DNA from: DAOTWY01 sp003696565
Lineage (GTDB): Bacteria > Chloroflexota > Anaerolineae > Aggregatilineales > Phototrophicaceae
Length of the DNA: 43,374 nucleotides
Reading direction: 5' to 3'
Assembly: GCA_034435635.1 (NCBI GenBank)
Contig: DAOTWY010000023.1
Coordinates: 1-43,374 of the forward strand
The translations under genes were made by a program, and so were the position numbers. Positions within the stretch are counted from its first letter, which is position 1. Each line of letters starts with the position of its first letter. The notes under the pieces were generated by a model. That model ran no database searches. It saw only the letters and a program-made list of their open reading frames with translations, and was not told the origin of the DNA. Positions 32,111-39,106 of the stretch are shown here, one piece after another.

Positions 32111-33234
32111 GAATTAAATGCTATCCTCTGTAAATGTGAGTTAAGTGGCAATTGCACACCCGCCGCGCCAGGTAGTGGTAAATTAGGCAGCACAGCGTTA
32201 ATGACCGTTTCACCATTGACGGTTGCAGTTACTTGTTGCCCACTAACAACAACCTGGATATTCAATTCATTCCCGGCACCGATGTTAACCTGAACCGCTT
32301 GGATCGGTGAAATCACCCTGCCAATCAAACCGGTATCTGTCAAAAGTTGATCCAATGTAAAACGGTACAACCCTGCCCCGGTCAGGCGGTTTCCGTTATG
32401 CGTCAGGCGGATTGCTAAGCCCTCAATGCTATTGACGATGATGAAGTAATCCGCTGGAACAGTAAGCGTAGTCAAATCAACTTGAAGGGTGTAGTCAGAT
32501 AAATCATTAACCTGTGTGAGTAACCAGGCACCAGTGCGCTGGGCAATTAATTGCCCGTCATCAACACGCCAATCGGCTGCATCACCAAACTGCCATAAAT
32601 CTGATTGTATCCCCTGGGCAAATCCATCTGTAAAAAATGGCTCAGTCGTATACGTTGGTATAGGAGAGGCGGTCAGTTGTGCACTAGGAGCTTGTGTTGC
32701 AAACCCCAATGCAACCGCAGTAGCATCACGACTGAGTGCCGCTTGTGTACCTTGATAATCTAATTCAACTTGGGTCGCCTGGCGGTTAAAAGCAATTTGC
32801 GTGCCTTGAAAATCTAGGGCGGCACGGGTCGCTTGCTGAGCATTGGCAATCGCTACACCCGTTTGTGTGGCTTGAATGTCCAAAGCAGATTGTGTTTCTT
32901 GTTGGTCTTGTAACATCTGGCGGTTATCAAGTGCTGCCTGTGTACTGAATACATTAAATTCAAGTTGATTGAGTGCCTGTGCGGAAAGTTCAACATCATA
33001 TATTCTTGTGCTTAAGGCAGCGTGGGTGACCGTCAGATCACCAGTTAGCCCCATGCCGAATAACTCCGGCTCATATAGAATAACCGTTGTTATCCCGCCA
33101 ATGGTGATGGAAAGCAGCAAAATAATTAGCCACAACATCCATGTCAGGCGGCGGCGTTTAGGCGGAATATGGGGTTGGGTTTTATGCGAACCGGGTTCTT
33201 CCGGCAAAAGCGGGGGTTTACGTTTTTGAGTCAT
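32107..33234 (-). CDS. Membrane-anchored protein with nonapeptide repeats and lectin-like C-terminal domain
   Basis: This 375-residue paralogue of the next gene has a basic, Pro-rich cytoplasmic N-terminus (1-29) and one span at about 31-53 (TWMLWLIILLLSITIGGITT). A helical Thr/Gln/Ala region has repeats of nine residues at 136-172 (TRAALDFQG, TQIAFNRQA, TQVELDYQG, TQAALSRDA). A C-terminal beta domain (about 193-375) follows, beginning FFTDGFAQGIQSDLWQFGDA. The beta domain has the feel of a LamG/concanavalin-type sandwich; ligand binding is inference. The start overlaps the glycosyltransferase stop as ATGA, and the stop overlaps the next start the same way. Confidence 0.85.
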   Translation of the reverse strand: MTQKRKPPLLPEEPGSHKTQPHIPPKRRRLTWMLWLIILLLSITIGGITTVILYEPELFGMGLTGDLTVTHAALSTRIYDVELSAQALNQLEFNVFSTQAALDNRQMLQDQQETQSALDIQATQTGVAIANAQQATRAALDFQGTQIAFNRQATQVELDYQGTQAALSRDATAVALGFATQAPSAQLTASPIPTYTTEPFFTDGFAQGIQSDLWQFGDAADWRVDDGQLIAQRTGAWLLTQVNDLSDYTLQVDLTTLTVPADYFIIVNSIEGLAIRLTHNGNRLTGAGLYRFTLDQLLTDTGLIGRVISPIQAVQVNIGAGNELNIQVVVSGQQVTATVNGETVINAVLPNLPLPGAAGVQLPLNSHLQRIAFNS

Positions 33235-34355
33235 TGAGACAACACTTGTTTATAAACTTCCAGGGTTTTTTGTGCTGTTTTACGCCAAGTATATTTTGTA
33301 GCCTGTGCTAAGCCATAATTAATCATTGATGCGCGTAAGGGTTCTTGAATAAGCAAGGCGATGATTGCCCCACCCATAGCACGGGGCGTTTCCACAAGAT
33401 AAGCCCCATTCCCAGTAATCTCTTTCATCACATCTACACTATTTGCCACAACAGGCGTGCCACTTGCCATCGCTTCAATCGGCGGCAAGCCAAACCCTTC
33501 ATAAACTGAGGGATAAACAAAAACATCCGCCAGACGATAAAGTGATGGCTTATCTGCTTCATCAACATAGCCAATCCACTGAACAACATCGGTAATCCCA
33601 AGTTTTTCAATATAAGCTGGCAAATCAGGAAAAACACCCTTTCCCCAAGGAGGTTGTTTTCCTGCTAAAACCAAGGGGATTGCCTCGGATTGGGCGACAT
33701 ATGTATAGGCATATAATAACTGATTAACCTGTTTACGAACATCAAACCCACCTAAATACAGCACAAATTGATCTGGTAAGTCATATTTCTGTTTAACAGC
33801 TGCGTCTTTTTCTGCTCCAATCCGCGGATGAAACACCTCATCCACGCCAAGATATGTTGTGGTGATTTTTTCTGAAGGGATATTCAGATGCGCCATAATA
33901 TCAGCTTTGGATGTGTCACTGATGGTGATGATATGTGCAGACCCACTAGTAGCCGCACTAACCAGAGATGTATATAGTCGATTAAAAAAGCCGGTGGCAT
34001 ACTCTGGCATCACAAGCGGAATAACATCGAGAACGGTAGTGACGAGTTTAGCAGGAGAGGCAAGAGGCGGTGCCCAATACGGAACATGAGCAATATCTGC
34101 ACCACATTGCCCAACCATACTCGGGAAAATAGCCTGCTCAAACAAAACTTTACCAAGTTTGCCTTTTTGCCCGGTGGTCGAAATGAGATTCACATTTTTA
34201 GGTACATCATCCGGTGAGGCGTTGTGTGGCGGCAGCACAAGTGTTAGTTGTAAATCCGGCGCGATCCGTCGTAACTGATGAAGCAATCGCCGGATATATT
34301 GCCCGCTACCTGTGTGTGGTTGATCCCAAAACCAGCCATTAAATGCAATGTGCAT
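33231..34355 (-). CDS. Glycosyltransferase family 4 (GT-B fold)
   Basis: The 374-residue enzyme shows the GT4 pattern. The N-terminal acceptor domain has HIAFNGWFWDQPHTGSGQYI; the donor domain has FVLYLGGFDVRKQVNQLLYA, DVVQWIGYVDEADKPSLYRL and the nucleotide-sugar motif VFVYPSVYEGFGLPPIEAMA with SGTPVVA. The EGFGLPPIE segment carries the conserved E-x7-E. It probably uses a nucleotide-activated hexose to extend a surface or lipid-linked glycan. AGGGA stands eight bases before ATG 34355. It is the first gene of an operon whose next two genes encode paired surface proteins, so it might glycosylate them or make their ligand (inference). Confidence 0.92.
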   Translation of the reverse strand: MHIAFNGWFWDQPHTGSGQYIRRLLHQLRRIAPDLQLTLVLPPHNASPDDVPKNVNLISTTGQKGKLGKVLFEQAIFPSMVGQCGADIAHVPYWAPPLASPAKLVTTVLDVIPLVMPEYATGFFNRLYTSLVSAATSGSAHIITISDTSKADIMAHLNIPSEKITTTYLGVDEVFHPRIGAEKDAAVKQKYDLPDQFVLYLGGFDVRKQVNQLLYAYTYVAQSEAIPLVLAGKQPPWGKGVFPDLPAYIEKLGITDVVQWIGYVDEADKPSLYRLADVFVYPSVYEGFGLPPIEAMASGTPVVANSVDVMKEITGNGAYLVETPRAMGGAIIALLIQEPLRASMINYGLAQATKYTWRKTAQKTLEVYKQVLSQ

Positions 34356-34492
34356 GCGCGTTTCCCTACAGTAATAGATAACATGCCAACGAGTCTAGCA
34401 TTAATATGTGGGATAGCCAACGCCGCTCAGTATCAAATCAACAATCATCTAAACAAAGATTTATCATGCCTCAGCAGTGTTGTCGATGAGAT

Positions 34493-34526
34493 AATAGGTG
34501 TAAACACCTGTCCACACCTATTTTTA
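34493..34526. terminator. Terminator-like hairpin downstream of the oligopeptidase gene
   Basis: AATAGGTGT (34493-34501) and ACACCTATT (34514-34522) form a 9-bp stem, 17 nt beyond the oligopeptidase stop. The T-run (TTTTT) is on the plus strand, whereas the nearest gene ends on the minus strand, so strand and efficiency are unclear. Confidence 0.45.
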
Positions 34527-34539
34527 TCATAGTCTGAAA

Positions 34540-36240
34540 TTAGAGTTGGTCGTGCAAGTCTTGGATTGTGTTCTCAATCAATTCAACTGCCTGACCAAGC
34601 GTTTGGGCATCAAAGGCAAATTTAACCCCTGCCGCCTGGTATAATTGTGGGATACTCCGTGTACCGCCTAATGCGAGTGCCTGGCGATATTGCTTAACAG
34701 CCTGTTGTTGGTCTTTAAGTGCATTTGCCCAGACTTGCACCGCGCCTAATTGTGCTAAGCCATATTCAACGTAATAGAACGGGTAGCGGAAAATATGTTG
34801 TTTACGGTGCCAGCCGGTTTTCTTTTCATCATCCAAGCCGCTATAGTCTAACCGCATGAAGCGATCCCAAAGCTCGCCCCATTTTTCATCACAAGCAGCC
34901 GGGTCTTTGGCAGCATCACCGCTTGTATATGCCCAGAGTTGGAAACCATCCACCACAGCCATATAGGGCCAAAAGAAAATGATATTCTCCAGATGTTCGA
35001 TGCGGTCTCGTGCGGCTTCTTCTGCTGTATAATATCCCCCAAATTCTTGCGTGAGGTATGGCGAAGCAAGTAACTCCATCGCCATGGATGCCACTTCGGC
35101 AAATTCAATAGGATAATTCCGTTGTTGCATATATGGCAAGTTGTTCATCACTTCAAAACCATGGAAAGCATGCCCTACCTCATGTAACAAGGTACGTACA
35201 TCATCACGCTTACCAACCGCATTCATAAAAACAAAAGGCGTACCAGTGTGGGGGTAAGTTGTGCAATATGCACCGGGACCTTTGTTTTTACGGTTGGGTA
35301 AATCCATATAGCCACCTGCACGCATCTTGCCGTAATAGCCACCAAGTTCTGGGTCAACATGAGTGAAGATTGTCTCAGCTTTTTCTGCAAACTCATCAAT
35401 CGTTTGCCAGGGGCGTAAAGCCGGTTTGCCGGAAGTATCCACATTAATATCCCAAGGACGTACTGAATCAATACCCAAACGTTGACGACGACGTTCATTT
35501 GCACGTTCTGCTGCCGGAACAACTACTTGTTCAATAGCGCGGTGGAATGTTTCGCAATCTTGTGGCGTATAATCAAATCGCTTGAACTGCTTCCAACGGA
35601 AATCACGATAGTTATCAAAACCAGCATTGGCTGCCATCTCTTGGCGAACATCGAAGAACATTGTCCACAGATTATTAATCGCCTCACGGTCTTGCAGCCA
35701 ACGGGTCATCATTAACCGCCATGCTTGTTCCCGCTTGGTTCTGTCTTGATCTTGAAAAACTTTCTTAAGCTGCTCTAAAGTCAGTTCTTCCCCATCCCAT
35801 TGAACCGTTTGTGCGCCGGTGATCTTGGCATATTCCATGCCTAATGCTTGTTCACGCACCTGGAGGGGGATATTTTCTTCTCGGAAGAGTTCAATATCCG
35901 CCTGCATTTTTTTAAGGGGGACATCGAAGTTATCCGGTTTTAGCCCACTTTCAACTAATTTTTTATTCAGGCGGTTATTCGCTTCACTCATTTTGGGGAA
36001 GACGGTGGCATACAAGTTTTTAAGGTAGGCTTCGGCTTGTTCATCAGCAGTGTTTTGAGTTGTAGCAACCTGGGCACGGGCAAAGTTTTCCCACAATAAT
36101 GCACCTAAGTTTGACCAATCCGCCATCCATTGATTCAAGGTTTCTTCCGTTAGTTCACGGGATTCCAGTTCCTCAAAATAAGGCTGGATGTCATCCCATG
36201 TCCAATCTTTAATGTCTTCAATTTTTTCTGGTAATTGCAT
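34540..36240 (-). CDS. M3-family oligoendopeptidase (PepF-like)
   Basis: This zinc metallopeptidase of 566 residues probably degrades short peptides in the cytoplasm. The active site HEVGHAFH is at 353-360 (zinc ligands His353 and His357, catalytic Glu354), and the third ligand is likely Glu382 in PIEFAEVASMAME. Other M3 landmarks include KNKGPGAYCTTYPHTGTPFV and FMNAVGKRDDVRTLLHE before the site, and the C-terminal FYYVEYGLAQLGAVQVW with GGTRSIPQLYQAAG. AAGG precedes ATG 36240 by eight bases. The gene is flanked by hairpins and appears monocistronic. Confidence 0.94.
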   Translation of the reverse strand: MQLPEKIEDIKDWTWDDIQPYFEELESRELTEETLNQWMADWSNLGALLWENFARAQVATTQNTADEQAEAYLKNLYATVFPKMSEANNRLNKKLVESGLKPDNFDVPLKKMQADIELFREENIPLQVREQALGMEYAKITGAQTVQWDGEELTLEQLKKVFQDQDRTKREQAWRLMMTRWLQDREAINNLWTMFFDVRQEMAANAGFDNYRDFRWKQFKRFDYTPQDCETFHRAIEQVVVPAAERANERRRQRLGIDSVRPWDINVDTSGKPALRPWQTIDEFAEKAETIFTHVDPELGGYYGKMRAGGYMDLPNRKNKGPGAYCTTYPHTGTPFVFMNAVGKRDDVRTLLHEVGHAFHGFEVMNNLPYMQQRNYPIEFAEVASMAMELLASPYLTQEFGGYYTAEEAARDRIEHLENIIFFWPYMAVVDGFQLWAYTSGDAAKDPAACDEKWGELWDRFMRLDYSGLDDEKKTGWHRKQHIFRYPFYYVEYGLAQLGAVQVWANALKDQQQAVKQYRQALALGGTRSIPQLYQAAGVKFAFDAQTLGQAVELIENTIQDLHDQL

Positions 36241-36273
36241 GAGTTTAGCCTTTTAATAAATTTTCAACGGTTT

Positions 36274-36302
36274 AAAAAAATAACCCGTGCTATGGCACGG
36301 GT
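36274..36302 (-). terminator. Rho-independent terminator of the response-regulator gene
   Basis: On the minus strand ACCCGTGC-CATA-GCACGGGT, a perfect 8-bp stem with tetraloop, is followed by TATTTTTTT. It begins 27 nt after the response-regulator stop and ends before the oligopeptidase gene. Confidence 0.9.
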
Positions 36303-36329
36303 CAAGCTATACTTATCCAATTTTCAGGT

Positions 36330-36713
36330 TTAATCAGATGTTTTTTGTAGTTTTTGCATAACAGTGTTGATCGCATGGAATAACTGCTCGCTCGTAAATG
36401 GTTTGACAAGATAAACATCAACCGATTCAATATCACCTTTGGCACGGTTAATCATATCTTTACGCGCGGTTGTCACAATCACCCCAAAATTACCGGCACC
36501 ATACTGTGTTTTGGCATAATCCAAAACTTCCCACCCATCAATATAAGGTATGTTCAAGTCTAGTAAGATCAGATCAGGTTGGTTTACCTCTAAGTAATCA
36601 ATGGCAAGTTGCCCATTTGAAGCATGGAAAACATCCATATCTAATCTATCTAAGCGAAGCATCATCAACTGTGCCAAAGCTGGATCATCCTCAATTAAAA
36701 GAACTTTTGTCAT
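36330..36713 (-). CDS. Single-domain response regulator (CheY-like)
   Basis: The 127-residue receiver domain is complete: the acidic pair Asp9-Asp10 (LLIEDDPAL), phospho-acceptor Asp52 in LILLDLNIPYIDGWEV, the switch threonine in VIVTTARKD and Lys104 in YLVKPFTSE. There is no output domain, so it would act by protein contact. GAGGGG lies just before ATG 36713. It is encoded 92 nt downstream of the kinase-like gene on the same strand, and the two may be co-transcribed. No histidine kinase is nearby. Its own terminator follows. Confidence 0.93.
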   Translation of the reverse strand: MTKVLLIEDDPALAQLMMLRLDRLDMDVFHASNGQLAIDYLEVNQPDLILLDLNIPYIDGWEVLDYAKTQYGAGNFGVIVTTARKDMINRAKGDIESVDVYLVKPFTSEQLFHAINTVMQKLQKTSD

Positions 36714-36805
36714 TATCCCCTCTTAATGAATATGTGTCACCAACTTAATTTATTTTAGAGCATATTTTATTGCAAATCGTCAACATTGAGGATTTTTTAC
36801 ATTTT

Positions 36806-37921
36806 TCATGGAATCACACGGTTATTGAGCATATCATTAACCGATTTTACTAAACGCCTCAATTCTTCCTCTAGGTCTTGCGGAATACCATCCAGAATAG
36901 CTGCCTCACGAAATAGGTCACGCGCTTCACGAATTTTGTCCTGCCCTTCTCTAAGATGCCGCAACCCGGCGCGTAGATGATCACGTGCATGTCGGCTGTT
37001 GGGGCTAGTATATTGATTAGGAAAATCCCAACCATGAATCGCTGCAACTTGCTGCAATTGAAATAAAAACGCATCAACAGTCTCAATCTGCATCGCAGCC
37101 CCTTGTTGTAATAAATCTTGCAAAGCTGGGCTAAGGGTAGGCTCTATACCAAAGTCTAAGCTGGTAATATCCTGATAACGTGCTTCTACTTCTGTTTGAT
37201 TACTCGGTTGGGGGCGTAATACAGTTTTTTGTGGAGACAATCCGGTAAAAATCGGATACAAAATACCAACACATAAATTATGTATATCCATCTTAAAATA
37301 TTGACTGTTACTGGCATGGCTTTGTAATTGACGAGAACTATTTAGATCAATAATCTCTAGCTTATATCCATCCCAATAAACGTGTTCTAATTTATGGTCA
37401 AGATAAACAATGCTCTGCCGATGTGCCATTTGCAGCAAATACGCAAATTGAATTGCCAAAGCTAAACCCTCTTCCGTAGGAAGCCGCCAGCGGGTATTCT
37501 GCTGTGTGGGCTTCATCAGGTAAAAAAGATTTTTGGTACGTGGTAAATTGGTCACGGTGAGGTAAGGTCGCCAATGGGTGTAATCTGGCAGAGCTTGGGC
37601 AAATGCTGTTACATCGCGCCCGAAAGATACAATATCCCCCTCGTGAGGAGCTTCGCTATGGCTGCTAATATATCCGCAATCCAGCAAATCCACCACATGT
37701 GGGCTATCTTTTAACTTCAATAGTAATTCTGCTTCATTAATGAACGCGCGGAATTCCCATAAAACATCCCCATCATCCATCAAGTGCTCAGTCCGCATTA
37801 CCTTAAAGGCAACGCTTTGCCCAGTGCGTAAGTCCTGAGCGTCTAGCACCCGTGCATAGTGCCCAAGGGCAAAGGTATCAATAAAATTGTCAATTCGGTA
37901 TAACTCAGTCAAATTTGTCAT
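36806..37921 (-). CDS. Divergent Ser/Thr protein-kinase-like protein
   Basis: The 371-residue cytoplasmic protein has a protein-kinase fold with strongly altered motifs. The Gly-rich loop is lost (DTFALGHYARVLDA). The ATP-anchoring Lys40 (VAFKVM) and helix-C Glu64 (NEAELLLKL) remain. The HRDxKxxN loop reads IVYLDHKLEHVYWDG, keeping Asp175 and Lys177 but not the Arg and Asn. DFG reads IDLN (Asp192). Subdomain IX is recognisable (MDIHNLCVGILYPIFTG). It could be a weak kinase or a pseudokinase. The C-terminal 120 residues are helical. ATG 37921 is used rather than GTG 37924. The gene diverges from the PP2C phosphatase gene 109 nt away. Confidence 0.82.
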   Translation of the reverse strand: MTNLTELYRIDNFIDTFALGHYARVLDAQDLRTGQSVAFKVMRTEHLMDDGDVLWEFRAFINEAELLLKLKDSPHVVDLLDCGYISSHSEAPHEGDIVSFGRDVTAFAQALPDYTHWRPYLTVTNLPRTKNLFYLMKPTQQNTRWRLPTEEGLALAIQFAYLLQMAHRQSIVYLDHKLEHVYWDGYKLEIIDLNSSRQLQSHASNSQYFKMDIHNLCVGILYPIFTGLSPQKTVLRPQPSNQTEVEARYQDITSLDFGIEPTLSPALQDLLQQGAAMQIETVDAFLFQLQQVAAIHGWDFPNQYTSPNSRHARDHLRAGLRHLREGQDKIREARDLFREAAILDGIPQDLEEELRRLVKSVNDMLNNRVIP

Positions 37922-37957
37922 CACTTATAACAACCCGTTACAAAATGAGGGTTTTTC

Positions 37958-37987
37958 TTGTTTGATTTTAGCAATTAGGTCTATAAT
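37958..37987 (+). promoter_or_regulatory. Probable promoter of the PP2C-PBP operon
   Basis: TTGTTT (37958-37963) and a consensus TATAAT (37982-37987) are spaced by 18 nt, placing transcription start near 37994 and the start codon at 38031. Its position excludes the earlier in-frame starts at 37887 and 37986. Confidence 0.6.
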
Positions 37988-38030
37988 GAAACCAGAGTAT
38001 TTACAACAGTCAGTTGCAAGGAGACCGGGT

Positions 38031-39029
38031 ATGTATCATCCGGGACACGGCATTCGTCTACGCGGTAGCGGACACACCCATACTGGGCAGGTTCGAGATA
38101 ATAACGAGGATAGTATTCACTTATGGACTCCTCAAGAACATATTGTGTTAGCAGTCGTTGCTGATGGCATGGGCGGCGCAGTAGCAGGAGAAGAAGCTAG
38201 TCGGATTGTCATTGAAACCATACAAGCCGGTTTAACACAAGCCATTGAACGACCACCAGAAGATTATAACACAATGTCAGAACGCGACCTGGTCCACGCA
38301 CTGACACACACAATTCAGCAGGCAAATTCTAATATATTTCAACAAGCCACAGAAAGCCCCGAATTAAAAGGTATGGGCACAACTGTGACCCTAGCAATTG
38401 TCCGTAACACGCATATTGTTGTTGGGCATGTTGGGGATAGCCGCGCTTATTTGGTAAACGGTAATACCGGTGAAATTTCACAAATTACCAATGACCATAG
38501 CTTCGTTCAAGCCTTAATTGATGGTGGGCATATTACCCCAGAAGAAGCGGAAAATCATCCAATGGGGAATGTGTTATATCGTGCGTTAGGTCAGGCGCAG
38601 GATGTTGAAGTTGATATTTATTATGAAACACTACAAAACAAAGATCGTTTAATTCTGTGTTCAGACGGCTTGACCACACACGTCAAAGCACGCGAGATTG
38701 CAGAATTAGCCCTGCAATATGATGATCCAGATGTTATCAGCCAAAAGCTGATTGAATTAGCAAATTCACGTGGCGGACGGGACAATGTGAGTGTCATCGT
38801 CGTGATTATGGATAAAGATCAAGACGACGATGATTCTGACGATACTGACAGTGAAATTGACATGAACGCCACTAAACCCACACGTCCAGAAGCCCTAGGG
38901 GAAGCCATTGAACGAGATCAGATCAAACGTGCCACGCAAGAAACGCATATGGTAGACTTTGCCGCACAAGATACCCGTGTCTTAGGGGCTTCTGGTGAAG
39001 GGCGTGACCCTTCTAAAGCCAGACAGTAG
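38031..39029 (+). CDS. PP2C-family Ser/Thr protein phosphatase
   Basis: The 332-residue product reverses Ser/Thr phosphorylation with two metal ions. Motifs are intact: GQVRDNNEDS (Glu26, Asp27), VVADGMGG (Asp45, Gly46), GHVGDSRAYLV (137-142 region), LILCSDGLT (Asp212) and GGRDNVSVIVV (Asp251). After the catalytic core (about 1-258) comes an acidic patch DQDDDDSDDTDSE and a tail of about 55 residues. ATG 38031 has AAGGAG seven bases upstream and lies downstream of a TATAAT promoter. It faces away from the kinase-like gene and is followed after 77 nt by the penicillin-binding protein gene. This recalls the phosphatase/kinase/wall-synthesis loci of Actinobacteria. Confidence 0.94.
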   Translation: MYHPGHGIRLRGSGHTHTGQVRDNNEDSIHLWTPQEHIVLAVVADGMGGAVAGEEASRIVIETIQAGLTQAIERPPEDYNTMSERDLVHALTHTIQQANSNIFQQATESPELKGMGTTVTLAIVRNTHIVVGHVGDSRAYLVNGNTGEISQITNDHSFVQALIDGGHITPEEAENHPMGNVLYRALGQAQDVEVDIYYETLQNKDRLILCSDGLTTHVKAREIAELALQYDDPDVISQKLIELANSRGGRDNVSVIVVIMDKDQDDDDSDDTDSEIDMNATKPTRPEALGEAIERDQIKRATQETHMVDFAAQDTRVLGASGEGRDPSKARQ

Positions 39030-39106
39030 CATTGTTCGTACAACTTTGTTTCTTGTTGTATAATTGGTTGCGAGACCGTTTGTTTTGACAACAAGGGACA
39101 GAGTTC

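Noticed and set aside
39059..39064. TATAAT as a separate promoter for the PBP gene
   Set aside because: No suitable -35 element is found at 16-18 nt spacing, and the gap from the PP2C gene is short enough for co-transcription.
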